Source: Simmondsia chinensis
Lineage: Eukaryota > Streptophyta > Magnoliopsida > Caryophyllales > Simmondsiaceae
Length of the DNA stretch: 64,000 nucleotides
Assembly (NCBI GenBank): GCA_018398585.1
Contig: JAGTTD010000011.1
Coordinates: 33,600,164-33,664,163, forward strand
Reading direction: 5' to 3'
The notes beneath the pieces were generated by a model, which was not told the DNA's origin, searched no databases, and worked only from the letters and a program-made list of their open reading frames with translations. A program made the translations under genes and the position numbers. Of the stretch, positions 28,740 through 40,500 are shown piece after piece (position 1 is the first letter of the stretch; every line of letters begins with the position of its first letter).

Positions 28740-28876
28740 TTCTATTAATATAAATACCTCTAAAAATAGATTATATAATAAGGTATAATTGATCTGATTA
28801 CATTTTTTTTTTCTATTAATATAAATACCTCTAAAAATTGATTATATAATATGGTATGATTGATCTGATTACATTT
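28740..28876. repeat. Tandem duplication, about 71-bp unit
   Basis: Two near-identical units each containing TTCTATTAATATAAATACCT and GATCTGATTACATTTTT. They are recent, with only a few mismatches. Confidence 0.85.
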
Positions 28877-29399
28877 TTATAATAAATTATGAAAATCTTT
28901 ACAGTATGCTAGCATTTACACCTAGTATGTCAAAATTGTCACATGGGCATTTTTCATGTATAGGAACGCCACATTCAATGCGTCAATTTTGGCAATGTAA
29001 TATGATATAACCTCGTCGATTGTTATATTTACTTGTAATTAATTCCAGACAAAACCTTAATTACCTTATATACGGACCTTTTCAGTTGAAAGACATGATA
29101 AAAACCCATATTTTCTTAAGTTAATGACATATTAATAATCTATTTGACCAAGCTTCTTTCCTAAAAAATGTTTATTTTTCCACCCGGGGGGGTAGGGGGG
29201 GCAATTCTTTCCAGAATTTAAAGGTATTTAACCTGGAAGAAATGCTATTATAGATAAATAGAAGTTATTTTTCTACTTCTAAACAAAAACAGATAAATAG
29301 TGTTTCTTTTTTAAAATGAAAGTAGATAAATTACGTTTCTTCTTTAAAATAGGAGTAAAAACAAAAACTAAAAATTTGCTAACAAAAATTCTCCTATTA

Positions 29400-29589
29400 T
29401 ACGCAAACAACAACAATAACAAACCCAGTGACTTAAGGATTCCCGCATAAGCGGAGTCTAGAAGGGGTGGATGTACGCAACTTATCTCGTAAAAGTGTAA
29501 CCCTGCCGAGAGGCTGTTTTCAAAAAACCCCAACCTTATAGAGTTGGCAACACGAAAATTTCCTATTAGATCACACATCCTGGTACTAC
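29400..29589 (-). mobile_element. 5S rRNA-derived SINE, 5'-truncated
   Basis: On the minus strand it begins inside the 5S-like head at AGTAGTACCAGGATG, passes the junction CGTGTTGCCAACTC, and ends in the shared 3' domain with a TTG tail. A 10-bp TSD, TCTCCTATTA, flanks it at 29390-29399 and 29590-29599. Confidence 0.75.
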
Positions 29590-30279
29590 TCTCCTATTAA
29601 ATACACTCTTACAAAATATTTCGATAAAAATACTTCTAAAAGAACGACCCTTTTTTTCATAATTTAACCAAACAAGCCTCATATGTAGATGATAATTTAG
29701 TAATCACCAAGAAATTACACCGCTGAAATTGAAATTGCACCAGTCCACAACCCGCACCGCTTTGATTTTGAACGAGTATCGTGGGCAATAGCTCAACCCC
29801 ATCAGCACCAAAGGAGAACTGCTGGGCACGATTACACTACTCACCCCCAATCATGACTCATGACGTCTTAAAGTTCAAAGCTGATCCCCCTCTCCCCGAT
29901 GTCGAGGGTTCTATTTAGACAATATTATGCCTCTTTACCATCGTATATATATGTAAGGACAAAGAGCAATAACATTGCCACCCACCCAACAAGCGGAGTG
30001 CAACGGAAGTACCATAAAATCTATAAAATAGATATGTCAGTATAAGCATTCACATGCACCAGTGACAATTATTTCAACTCTACACTCCGCCTTAACAGTA
30101 TCCATATTGGACGAGGATACTTGAACATCAATACGACACTCAAGCATCTAAGATAAGGCCAAAAACACACCAAAATACCTTAGAAAACGACCAAGTCTGA
30201 CATCTGGACACATACACATATCGGACTCAGTAACATAGACAATAATCACAGATGTAGTACGAGGATAACGATAAGCATT

Positions 30280-31620
30280 TTAGGACAAGTAGCGAGTCAT
30301 CCAGGACCGGAAGCGAGACCAAGCCAATTCAACAGCTTGGTCGTTCTCATCACTCAATCCCATGCTCTTCCTCCTTTGAACGCCTTCAGGTGACCTATTC
30401 ATGAACGCATGTCCACATCCAGGGTAAAGATGCACCTCATATGGCAACCCTGATGCCTTCAGCTTTTCCTCCAGTGCTTTTGCCGCCTGCACGGTTCAAT
30501 GTCGTTCAATATCATATGACTCCAGACATTGTAAAATCTTTAAGTATAGCATTATTGGGTCATCCAGTTACTCGAATCAAAAGACAAAAAAAGATACAAG
30601 TTTAAATGTAACCACTAACGGGTATCAAAACTATTAAGTCGAATAACAAGCACACACAATAGGGGAAGGGAGAAAACTAGAGCGACTAAATTTGTATGGT
30701 TTGGCTAAAGCTGAATAGAGAAAAGAAATTTCAATATATGAAAAATTACATAGACATCTCAGCTCTCAACCCTATCAAATATGCTCAATCCTAAGATCTA
30801 TATATAGTGACACACTAAACCCTTATGGAGTTCATAAAACATTGAAGAGGGTGGACCAGAAAACGAGGAACATACCATCACATCTGAAAAGCCAACAAAA
30901 TTGTCAATCTCCCCAAAATGAGCTTGAATGGGTGCCTTAGCCTGGGAAGCATCCGCAAGTTCTGATGAAGGAGTTCCATAGAAGGCAACGACAGCGTCAA
31001 TCCCAGGAACTAGAACTGCACTTGCAATTGAAAGAGCGCCTCCCATGCAATATCCCGTTACACCAACCTAACATGCGGGACACACATCAAGAACATGGCT
31101 AACAGAACAATTTCCAGTACGTCAGACGAGTTAGCAAGTAGCGGAATGTAAAGTCAATGTGGCCTCAACTTGAGTAACCACTCGCTGCCTCTTTCCACAA
31201 CCAAAGTAGAGCTATTGATAAATACTAGAGAGATCCCTCGGATTATTAATTTATTACTTGAAATCAAAGTGTTTCTCTCAACTTTTTGTTGTATTCAACA
31301 GACCCAAAACTCTGGATTTATATTAGTTCAACTCTTTAACATGATTCCGTCCAACTTTGACTTAGTCAAGGACAAAATCAAATACAAATAACACGGTGCC
31401 ATATGTAGTGCAGCCTTGAGATTTTAGGGGCCCAAAGTAAGTTCTAACCGGTGAGCCCCTTTTAGTAACTGAGGTGTCCAGACCAACTCAAGCACACCTC
31501 GAATTTTTGAATTTACATTGTAATACTAGCTAATATGTGGGACGTTTATGTATATATATACATATATATATATGTATGTATGTATGTATGTATATGTATA
31601 TGTATATATATCTGTATCTA

Positions 31621-31663
<43 letters not shown>

Positions 31664-31678
31664 CGGTATCTGTATCTG

Positions 31679-31711
<33 letters not shown>

Positions 31712-33572
31712 TTATGTGCATGTGTGTACATATGCGTTTATAGTGTATCATATAGATCATCATTTGTCCAATTTAATTTGTGATGAGCGGAAAAAGTAAA
31801 CTGACAATATAATTAATTCTTAAAGAGAACCTGGATAAATGAGGGTTGCAAGCAATTACTCCTGTTGCCTAAGATTGGTTGGGGGTCTTGGTCGGCCCTA
31901 GTTATATAGAGGGTCTAATCAAGTGATGTATATATTAATTTTGCTTTAAAACATTGACAGAATTACAACAGTGAATCTAGTCGATACAAATTGACAATTT
32001 GGATGGTCGTTTAATGAAATTGAAAGTTGAGGGGATCACTTCGATTTCTAACAATAACTTAGAGATTCTACAATATCCACCTAAAGCAATACGAAATGAA
32101 AGTCACCAATGACAAACCTTCTTTGAACCATTTGCTTTGAGCCAGTTAACAGAAGCCTGGATATCCTTCACAGCTCCTTTCCAGTCTAGACCCTCCATCA
32201 AATGCTGTGCTTCAGCAACATCTAAACCGACCTTGCCACGGTACAAGCTTCAGCCACAAACCAAACAAGATCAGAGATTTATGCAACACTAGTTTTAGTG
32301 CTATGGAAAATTCAAAGTAATATTGTAGTCCAATCCAACAGACAAAAAAGAAAGCTCTTACTCTGGGATAAGCGCTTTAAAACCGGGCTCCAACTGAGAA
32401 ATCTTAATGGCATGGTTCTTGATTTCATAATCCACGCCCCACCACTCTTGAAGCACAACAATCCCAGGAGCATCCTCTTTTCCAATCACATACGCGTCGA
32501 ATGTCTATTCATTCATTATGAATAAGCAAAGTAATATGCATAAGTTCACCATCAAAACACAACAAAGTATTTCACTAAAGAATATCCAGTGTCAAGGAAT
32601 TAATAATCCTAAAAGCATTAAGCTAATAAGCAAAGACCCAATAATGGTTTCCTACTCTTAACATACCCCTCATGTGAATGCATATAGGGCTTGAAACGCG
32701 CAGACCCACCCATACCTAGCGCTTAAATTACGTGATATTGGAAGTAGGAGCAATCATAATTTAAACTCGTGACCTCTTAGTTAACAAAGCTCTGTACTAT
32801 GTCGAGGAATCAAATATTTTAAAAGCTTAAATTAATGGGCGAAATGAATGGATTATATTCTAACAATAAATCACCGATTACCGATGAAATAATCAAAATT
32901 ATATAAGAAGTTCAATAGTGAAGACACAATCAGGATAACATCATAATACACGCGATCAAATTCCCCAATTAAAATTTATAATCACACTCATATCAGCAAG
33001 TTTCAATCTAATTTCTCGCTCAAACCAAAAACCAAAAACCAAAAAAAAGGAAGTGGATAGACCATAGACAAAGTAAAGAACAAAAAAAAGTTCGATTTCT
33101 GGTTTCTCAATAACCAAAAAGAAAAAAACAAACATCAAAAAGAGTCCCCAGGCTACGTATCGTATTTTATTTGTAATTTTAATTTTGAGAACTGAAAACC
33201 AAATATAAAAAACAATATTTTATGATTTTTAATTTCCTAAATTTAGCTTTCGATCTAACTCAAAAAAAAATTAAAAACAAACAACCAAAATCATAAAAGC
33301 TCAGTTCCCAAACATGATATTAGTTTCGTAATGATCAAAAACTATCGACACTAAACAACACCAAAGAAACCCTAAATTAACGCTCAAAAGTGAAAACTCA
33401 CAGTATCATCGCGCCGAATCTGGATTTTGTTGAACGCGGAATCGGCCATGGATCGAATTTGAAGACGGTTGAAGGATGAAGAAGGAGTCCGTAAAAGAGA
33501 GTTCTTGTGAGAGAGGAAGAGCTTGGAAGACGCTGCTGCGAATGTCCTCGAAGCTCTTATTATTCCTTCCAT
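30280..33572 (-). CDS. Dienelactone hydrolase family protein
   Basis: Five coding exons (33572-33402, 32504-32362, 32247-32118, 31067-30876, 30486-30280) give 280 residues. The family comprises alpha/beta hydrolases related to carboxymethylenebutenolidase. The catalytic triad is visible: Cys155 in GYCMGG, Asp203 in FGEIDNF, and His238 in PGCGHAF. The conserved LQEWWG near 75 and [16 protein letters not shown] near 103-118 also mark the family. The first 41 residues are rich in Ser, Arg and Ala with almost no acid, like an organelle transit peptide. A second in-frame Met (M42, MADSAF) would yield a cytosolic form. I chose the first ATG (33572); the codons upstream are not ATG. Introns 1 and 3 hold a TRIM-like element and repeat R3. 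The substrate in plants is unknown. Confidence 0.93.
31410..31905 (+). repeat. Dispersed repeat R3, copy 2, with microsatellite
   Basis: Shares GGTGAGCCCCTTTTAGTAAC, ATCATCATTTGTCCAATTT and the GTTGGGGGTCTTGGTCGGCC end block with the family at 21175-21470. It contains the long AT/GT microsatellite at 31545-31715. It lies in intron 3 of the dienelactone hydrolase gene. Confidence 0.45.
31545..31715. repeat. Compound (AT)n/(GTAT)n/(GT)n microsatellite
   Basis: About 170 bp of alternating pyrimidine-purine repeats: TATATA, GTATGTAT, CTGTATCT, and a final GT run of about eight units. It is likely to be highly length-variable between individuals. Confidence 0.9.
32590..32865 (-). mobile_element. 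TRIM-like element, two LTRs, in hydrolase intron 1
   Basis: Two LTR copies (32590-32663 and 32801-32865), each beginning TGTCAAGG or TGTCGAGG and ending TAACA on the plus strand, flank an internal region of about 137 bp. Next to the second LTR, AAAGCTCTGTACTATG is the reverse of a degenerate initiator-Met primer-binding site. Next to the first, TACCCCTCATGTG is the reverse of a polypurine tract. Confidence 0.65.
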
Positions 33573-33825
33573 TTTCACTCACTACTCTTCTCTTTATTAT
33601 TACTTCACATCACGTAGTGGGGGCGCATTGTAATGAGTGAGTGCTCAGTTACAACGGACGACGTCGTTTTGTTGCTTTCTTGACTATTTGCCTGATCACT
33701 AGTAACGGGCCTGCCAGCCCACGAGCCGTATTTTTTATTAAACGGATTGGGCCGCGTTAGCCCACCAAAATCTTTCATATATTATTGCGAATTATTTCCA
33801 TTTCAAAAGTCTTTAAACCCTCAAC

Positions 33826-34107
33826 AACAACAATAACAACAAACCCAGTGCCTACAAGGGCTCCCGCAAAAGCAGGGTCTGGGGGGTAAATGTACGCAGC
33901 CTACCCCCTTCAGGTGGCTACCTTGAAGAGAGGCTGTTTCCGAAGACTCCCAGCCTGAGAGAATGGTCCGCCGAAGAGAGCGAGAAACCTAGCAACAGAA
34001 GAGCGCAAAACGATCAAGACAACAGACACAAATCACACAAGATACAAGACACAAGACACAAAGCAAGCCACGTCAAACAAAAATCAAATGATAGGATAGT
34101 ATTATTT
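33826..34107 (-). mobile_element. LINE 3' end (same subfamily as 11715-12589)
   Basis: Read on the minus strand, it matches the 3' end of the LINE at 11715-12589 from about 12300 to its TTG tail: CATTTGATTT, GTGGCTTGCTTTG, GTCTGTTGTCTTGATCGT, GGCGGACCA, then the shared 3' domain. It is a 5'-truncated copy that starts in the 3' untranslated region. No clear TSD. Confidence 0.7.
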
Positions 34108-34162
34108 AATATTTTAGATTATAGGGAAAAAATAAGAATCAATATGTCATTTTGTAGAGTAT

Positions 34163-34693
34163 TGTCACGATCCTTGACCATGACCTTATCATGACAACAC
34201 ATATAGATGCCTATTAGCATTTTTATTATTTGAGTTTAAGCATCATATGTAAAATAGCTAAGTAAAATATCTATGTAATTTTCGTAATAGGCAACCGTGG
34301 AGCATTTAGTGCGCCGCCCATGCTTGCCCTCCAGGCATGTCATTAAGTATTAAGCATGCTAAGTATTAATTAGGCTAGGTAGTTAATGTCTTCTTCTTCC
34401 CAACCTTGGGCTTCAAGGGATCTAGAGTCTTCTATGTTTTGCCTATAAATATATGTATTGGCACTTAGCCATGTATCTACAAAAATTATCTTGAATGAAA
34501 TATTATCTTCTCATTTCTCTAATCTCATGTCTGTCTTTATCTCTCGCTCTTAACTTCTTTCTCTTCTAAAATTCTTTCATTTTCTCTACTCTAAACTGTA
34601 ACTTATTTTCTTATCTCTAATTCTCTTTCTATTTCTCTCTCTCTCGGTCCCTCACCTCAGATTTATCCAAGTCACGGATTTAGGTTCGTGACA
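34163..34693 (+). mobile_element. Solo LTR of an LTR retrotransposon
   Basis: A 531-bp unit beginning TGTCACGATCCTTGACC and ending GGATTTAGGTTCGTGACA, so the ends are TG...CA with inverted TGTCACGA/TCGTGACA. A perfect 5-bp duplication, AGTAT, flanks it at 34158-34162 and 34694-34698. Inside are a TATAAATATA box near 34445 and a CT-rich leader, as in an LTR promoter. There is no internal region. Copia or gypsy cannot be told. Confidence 0.85.
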
Positions 34694-35440
34694 AGTATAT
34701 AATATTATATCTTATACAAATTCAATAAAATTCTAATATAATAATATATAATTTATATTTTAAAAAATATAAACATCCTCCATGTATAGTAATAAATGGA
34801 AATAGCAGTATTTATAGTATATTTGGCAAAGTTTTTTATTTCCCCTTTCTAGTTTTTGACAACTAAAAATTTGATTTGGGAAACAATATTTTTTATTTTT
34901 TGTTTTTTCAGTTTTTCACTTAAATTATGAGAAATGTAAAAAAATGGATAAAATTAGAAAAAGTCATTTTTTAAGTCTAGTTTTTAATTTCTAAAAAAAT
35001 TAAATAGATTAGAAATAAAAAGTAAGTCACTAATTATGAAGTGAATTTATGGTTAGAGCTATTTATATAAAATAACATTGGAACTATTTTAAATAAAACA
35101 CGAGACAAAAGTTAATTTAAACAAAGTTAAAATACTGAAAATTATTTTAAAAATTGATAAAGTGTTATAACTCTAGGGATATAAAATCTTCAATAAAACA
35201 AAAATAAAAATATAAACTCAAATATAATTAGAGAATAATAACAGATGTTTTATTTCATAACTCAATAACCTAAATAATACAATATTTTCTCTATAATCAC
35301 TTATCCATACGTATACCCTTACACTTATATATATGTCTAAAATTGAGCTTATTCATGTAACATGAATCCTCAATATAATGCTAGCACTAAAGTGTAAAAT
35401 GCATTCCATTAAAAAATAAAAATATAAAGTATAAATGCAT

Positions 35441-35694
35441 ACAACAACAACAAACCCAATGCCTTAAGGGCTTCCGCATAAACGGGACTTGGGAGGAGTG
35501 GATGTATGCAGCCTTACCCCTTCAGGGTGTAACCCTACCGAGAGGCTGTTTCCGATAACCCCCAACCATATAGGGTTGGCAACACGATACTTCTCAGGAG
35601 GTCACCCATCCTGGTATTACTCTCGCCCGAGTACGCTTAACTTCGGAGTTTTAATGGGATCCAGTTGCATTAATGCCTAGTAAATGAACTCTTG
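35441..35694 (-). mobile_element. 5S rRNA-derived SINE, full length, subfamily B
   Basis: On the minus strand it begins GTTCATTTACTAGGCATTAA and continues through the whole 5S-like head (GGATCCCATTAAAACTCCGA, AGTTAAGCGTACTCGGGCGA, GGATGGGTGACCTCCTGAGA). The junction CGTGTTGCCAACCC follows, then the shared 3' domain and a TTG tail. A short repeat, AATGCAT, flanks it at 35434-35440 and 35695-35701. Length is 254 bp, the same as the copy at 51677-51930. Confidence 0.85.
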
Positions 35695-35783
35695 AATGCA
35701 TGATTCATAGTATTTTTTCTTTTGCGCACTGACACACACATACTTGCTTTCCAAGCTTTTGCCGCAGTTTTCTTTTACTAAAT

Positions 35784-36360
35784 TGTCAAAATGGCACTAT
35801 TTTACAAAGAAGTTAGGAAATGACATGTCATGAAAAAAAAAAAAGTGAAATGACACACTTTATTGTACATTCTTCAATGTACGCCATTTGAAACGGCGTA
35901 CAGTGATGCTTTTTGAAATTAAAAGTTTGATAATAATAATATATACCTATAAAAAAGGATTAGTCTTGCCCCTTGGCCTGGTGGTTTAGCACTCCTCTAT
36001 GAATTTTGGGCTCGCGGGTTCAATTCCATTGGCTACTGTTTTTACCTTTTTTTTGGACAAATCACTTTTACTTTAGAATAGTAAAACAACGACTAATGGG
36101 AATCGAACCCGTGAGCCCAAAATCCTCAAGGGAGTGCTAAACCACCAAACTAAAGGGGCAAGACTAATCTTTTTTTTTTTGTATATATATATAATTATCA
36201 AATATTCAGGGTGGGCTTAGCTGTAACTTCCAAGTATCACTATACGCCGTTTCAAATGGCGTACATTGAATAATCTACAGTAAAGTGTGCCATTTTGCTA
36301 TTTTTTCTTTCCCTGACATGCCATTTCCCAAATTTTTTTAAAATAGTGCCATTTTGACAG
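35784..36360. mobile_element. Long foldback element with tRNA-like boxes in both arms
   Basis: Two arms of about 270 bp are inverted copies of each other from TGTCAAAATGGCAC inward. Each contains the small palindrome CGCCATTTGAAACGGCG and, nearer the centre, a tRNA-like module: an A-box-like TGGCCTGGTGG or TAGTTTGGTGG, and a B box GGTTCAATTCC or GGTTCGATTCC about 45 nt later. The modules face the centre from both sides. The transcript would form a very long hairpin. No coding sequence or clear target duplication was found. Confidence 0.75.
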
Positions 36361-36631
36361 GTTAGTCCAATTTATTACACAATTTTTAATTTTTTAAGTA
36401 GTTGATAATATCTAATATTATCCATAAAAATTGTACTAAAAAAACATCTAATATCTACAACAGAGACTATTTTTTTTACACCAATAGAAATTAATTTAAA
36501 CAAATCAAAAAAACGTAATGGGCTAGTTTTTTTAACATTAGTAAAGTCTTTGGAAGAGTAGGAAAGAAATAAATAGAGATTGAAACTCGAATAACATATA
36601 TGACGGTCAGCATTTTCCATCACCAGGTAAG

Positions 36632-37313
36632 CAGGGATGGCAATAGGACGGATAAAACCTGTTATCTGCGGGTACCTGCCCCATTTGAAGCAGGTATGGA
36701 TATAGGTGAGGCAGGCATCGGGTACGAGTTGGGTGTACTCTCCCCGTACCCACCACGGGTATGAGGCGGGTACAGGTATAGTGTTGTACCCGTCCGCCCC
36801 GCTCCGTACCCACTCCGCCCCATCGTATACCACAATACCTGCTTTATTTTATATTTATTTAACTTTTAAAATAAAAAATATATAAGTTTAAATTTAGTTA
36901 CCTAAATTATCCATTAATGTTATAAAAAAATATAATTGAATCTTTAAGAATAGTATTCTATAATAAATAAGGGCAAGTATGAATAATCATTTTGTACTCA
37001 CATTAGGGTAGGTATAAGGCGTATAATGAATACCCGTGGGTAATAGGGTGGGTATGGTAATGAATTTGTACCAACTGGAGCGGGTATGGATATCCACATG
37101 ACACCCATGGTGGATAATGAGACGACAATAACAACAGTGCCAGTGCCACAAGGGCCTCCACATACACAGGGTTTGGGGGTGGATATACGCAACTTCCCTC
37201 TTTAGAATACTATCCAAAAGAGCGACTGTTTATGATAATTCTCGAATATGAATAGTGTGTTATTAGGTATAAAAGAAGCACCCCGTACCCGGCCGGCACT
37301 ATTGCCATCCTGT
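36632..37313. mobile_element. hAT-like non-autonomous element rich in GGGTA
   Basis: The ends CAGGGATGGCAATAG and the reverse of CTATTGCCATCCTG form inverted repeats. The body near both ends is full of CGGGTA/TACCCG words (CGGGTACCTGCCCC, GTACCCACCACGGGTATG). The flanks CAGGTAAG and TGGCTAAG agree at only 5 of 8 bases. A retroposon tail is nested inside at 37117-37250. The family is inferred from CAGGG-type ends. Confidence 0.55.
37117..37250 (-). mobile_element. Retroposon 3' domain nested in a hAT-like element
   Basis: Diverged shared 3' domain on the minus strand (GGGAAGTTGCGTATATCCAC, CCAAACCCTGTGTATGTGGA, GGCACTGGCACTG, TTGTTATTGTCG). Its position inside the GGGTA-rich element shows that it inserted later. 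Confidence 0.6.
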
Positions 37314-37540
37314 GGCTAAGGTACGAAGCATAACGGGGCCATAAGCGTAAGAAACTCGCTATCTGATCCACTCAGCGCTCACTTGCCATTCCGAAGTTCA
37401 CACTGATCAACTTAAATCACCACGCTCCCAGTTTCCCACTACTACTCTCTCTCACAATCTCACCGACGCCCAATCCCCACACTCCACTGACCATCTCTGT
37501 GCGCCCGCGCCCGACAGACACGGCAAGAAAGCTCAGAGTG

Positions 37541-40500
37541 ATGGCGGTGAACCGGCCGCGCTACTGCACCCCCACCGTTGTAAAGTTAACCCTAGCCCTG
37601 ATCGCCGTTTGCATTGCCGGCTACATCGTCGGTCCGCCTCTCTACTGGCACTTCCTTGAAGGTTTGGCCGCCGTTAACCGCTCCTCCGTCACCTGTCCTC
37701 CTTGCTCCTGCGACTGTAATTATCCGCCGGTGCTTTCCATTCCCGAAGGTAAATCGAATCCTTCAGATCTAATTGTTTCGTATCTATGCATTGATTGTTG
37801 TAGCTTGTGTGGATCGGCGCGGATCTTGTTGTTTTCGTGATTTTGATTTTGATTGTCGGCGGAGATCTAGTTTTATGTGATTTTGATTTTGATTGTGATT
37901 TGAGAGAATTGAATGAGGTGCTACGAGAATTTATTTTTATCTGCAAAAGAAATTTCATCTTTAGAGAAAGAACGTAGAAAAAGCTAAGGGCAAGATTTCA
38001 TTAGTCATGAAATAAAATAAATAAAGCTAGTAACATAAGGCCCTCTAATCCTTCTGCAAATTTGCCAACGCTATGTTTGGGGAGCTTCCCAAGCTCTTTG
38101 TTCAAAGGGATTTGTTGGTGTATATTGATCCTTAAAATCCTGAGAGGTTTCGGATTGAAAAGCAAGAGATTTTGTGTTGCACATGATTATGGAAAATGTA
38201 ACTGATCTGAAGGATAGTGATCATAGTGCACTTTGTTCTTAGAAGATTTTAGTGATAGTCAATGATAAAGGAAGCTAAATCCATACTCCTTATAGCACTT
38301 TATCAGTTCTTCTGGACGTCCAGTCTCTCAACCTCAGGTCCCTATAAGTGCGGATTTGCTATGACCTGTAAGAGTGTCTTTCTGCTGATTTCCTTTATCT
38401 AAGACCTATGTTCTCCAACAATTGAAGGCCATTTTTAATATTACAAAGAGAAATATAGAATTGGATACACAAGGAATTAGGGTTTGCCAGTTTGTCATAT
38501 ATATAGGGTGAGACCTCGTATAAATAGTGTATAGATAGTATACATGATAGAGATGGAATAATATACTATAGAAAATGTTTTAAGTATACCTAGAAGAGCT
38601 TGTATCTAATACTAATAGCCAACAAAATAAGGGTTTCAAAGTTATAAGCATTGAACATGCGTTGGATTAGAATGTGAAGTAGGTCCTGAACATATGTAAA
38701 GTTGAGTTAATGTGATAGTGTCAGGCAGCTGCAGTTCTCTAAATTTTATCTTTGGCTTGGCTCATATTTTCTATGATGTATCATCCCGTCTTACCGCCTT
38801 TGGAATTATATCTTTGGGTCCTAATATATTACCCCTCGGAAGTTTTTGTTTCTTCTTTTGTTTTCACTGTTGACGTAGACTATGTACGAGTGTCTATCCC
38901 CTCTAACACGGTGTCTGGTGGTGTTTTTCTTGTTAAAATACTTCACGTCAAATGCAATATTTGTAGGCACCTTCTTTTCATAAATTTATTAATGGCAGCT
39001 GTAATTAATTTTTCTCTCCTTCTTTGTTGCAGGACTGAGTAATGCTTCCTTCACAGGTTAGTACCCCCTGATATGATGTTTCCACGCCAATTAACACGCT
39101 TGCCTGACCGGAAGTAGTTCTTCTAATTTTCTGTTCCATTGTTCATACTGTGTATGATTGAGACATTCATTTGTTACTTGCTTATTTTCATGCTATACCT
39201 GCAACACCAGGACTTCGTCCAGTTGTGACCAATTATATACCTTTTGTAGTGTTCAAAATACTATCAAGGTTAGGGACCTAGGATATAATTTCTTAGTTTG
39301 ACATTCCCTTATCCTAGAACTTGCTTACCTATGAAAGGAAAAAGGTCTGGTGGTGAGCTAGCCAGCACTACCTACACAAAACCTACTAGATTGAATAGGC
39401 TCTTCTTTTGTGGGAGGGTTTTCCATTGTTCAGTAAAGCTGATCATTTACAGTAAATGAAAGTAAGATTTGTATGTTATGTGGCTCTTCTACAGCTTGCA
39501 CTACCATTTCCTTCCTCCCCATGTTTCACAACAGAGTGCACTCTGAACAAGCCACACTTCTTTTTCTCCCAAGAACCTTTTTTTTGCTATTCTTTCATCT
39601 TGCACTGTGATTGTTGTTGTTGTTGTTGTTTCATCTTGCACTGTGGCTTGTTGTGCACTCAGCTTGTTCGAATTCATTTCTCAATTTTTCTGATTTTGAG
39701 AGATTGTCCCATTACTATGCTTTCTTTTGCCCTGGGGTAAAAGTGTCTCAAGTGGGTGTAGAAGAAAGGTCTAAAGGAAAATTTGTCATTATTGCAATTT
39801 GAATATTTGCCTTGTCCTTTCGCCATAACTGGTAAACATTCGCTGTCCACTTAGAATCCCCTGTGCTACCAGCCACCGTTGCCAAAAGTTCCCATGCCAG
39901 CATAGTCCTTGAGAATGTATTGTCCACGTCGATTGGACAGCTATAATGACTAGGGTTGTTAATTGTAGGAGGTAGGCAGTTCTCTAGACCATTTGCTACT
40001 GATAGTCACCCGTTGCTGGCTAACCAAAGTTCACCAAGCAGTGAATGATTTTGAAGTCAGTCAAATTTCCACAGTTGACAGAGCACCTGAGCGTTTTATT
40101 ACGTCCCTGGAGACTCATGCTGGTTATTATTGCTCTATTTTTATGAAGGTAAGGATTACATTTTGGAAAGGGGAAAAGAGACTAGAACCCTTGACCACTG
40201 CCAAGAGGTTTGAGGTAGCAGCCACTACGGTAAAACCCAAGAGCTCACTGGTTATTATTGATTGGCACCATTGGATATTGGGAATAATGAATTTGCATCT
40301 ATATTGGCTATTTGTTTTGTTTGCAAAACATTTGGCATATTATCTGTGACTTAAAAGCTGAAATCCAAATTCTAGGGTTCAATCAGTGTATCTGGAAAAA
40401 CTATCCTCTCACCTTCTAATTCGTTTTCCATTTTGATGGCATACCTCAATCAGATTGCGCAAGGCATGACCCAGGGGTCAGTGAAGATACAGAAAAGAAC

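Larger units (their letters stand above)
28014..30279. other. Intergenic DNA between protease and hydrolase
   Basis: Holds an Emigrant-like MITE, a 71-bp tandem duplication and a SINE copy (listed separately). The last few hundred bases are probably the 3'UTR of the hydrolase. I recognise nothing else. Confidence 0.5.
33573..37540. other. 4-kb intergenic region, repeat-rich
   Basis: Between the divergently transcribed hydrolase and DUF1068 genes I see only transposons (listed separately) and AT-rich DNA. An ACGACGTCGT palindrome near 33660 lies about 90 bp upstream of the hydrolase start and could be an ACGT-type promoter site. Confidence 0.5.

Noticed and set aside
31530..31799. Long YIYIYI-type open frames on both strands
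   Set aside because: They are translations of the AT/GT microsatellite in the hydrolase intron.
34163..34693. A hidden gene with the TATA box near 34445
   Set aside because: The TATA box and CT-rich leader are internal parts of the solo LTR, and no coding sequence follows.
35441..35694. Cassandra-type TRIM, which carries 5S rRNA in its LTRs
   Set aside because: The units have no second LTR, no primer-binding site and no polypurine tract. They end in a LINE-like tail with variable 10-17 bp duplications, as SINEs do.
36375..36833. A 152-codon minus-strand frame beginning MVYDGAEWVRSGADG
   Set aside because: It runs through the GGGTA-rich end of the hAT-like element and then AT-rich DNA, and resembles no protein family.
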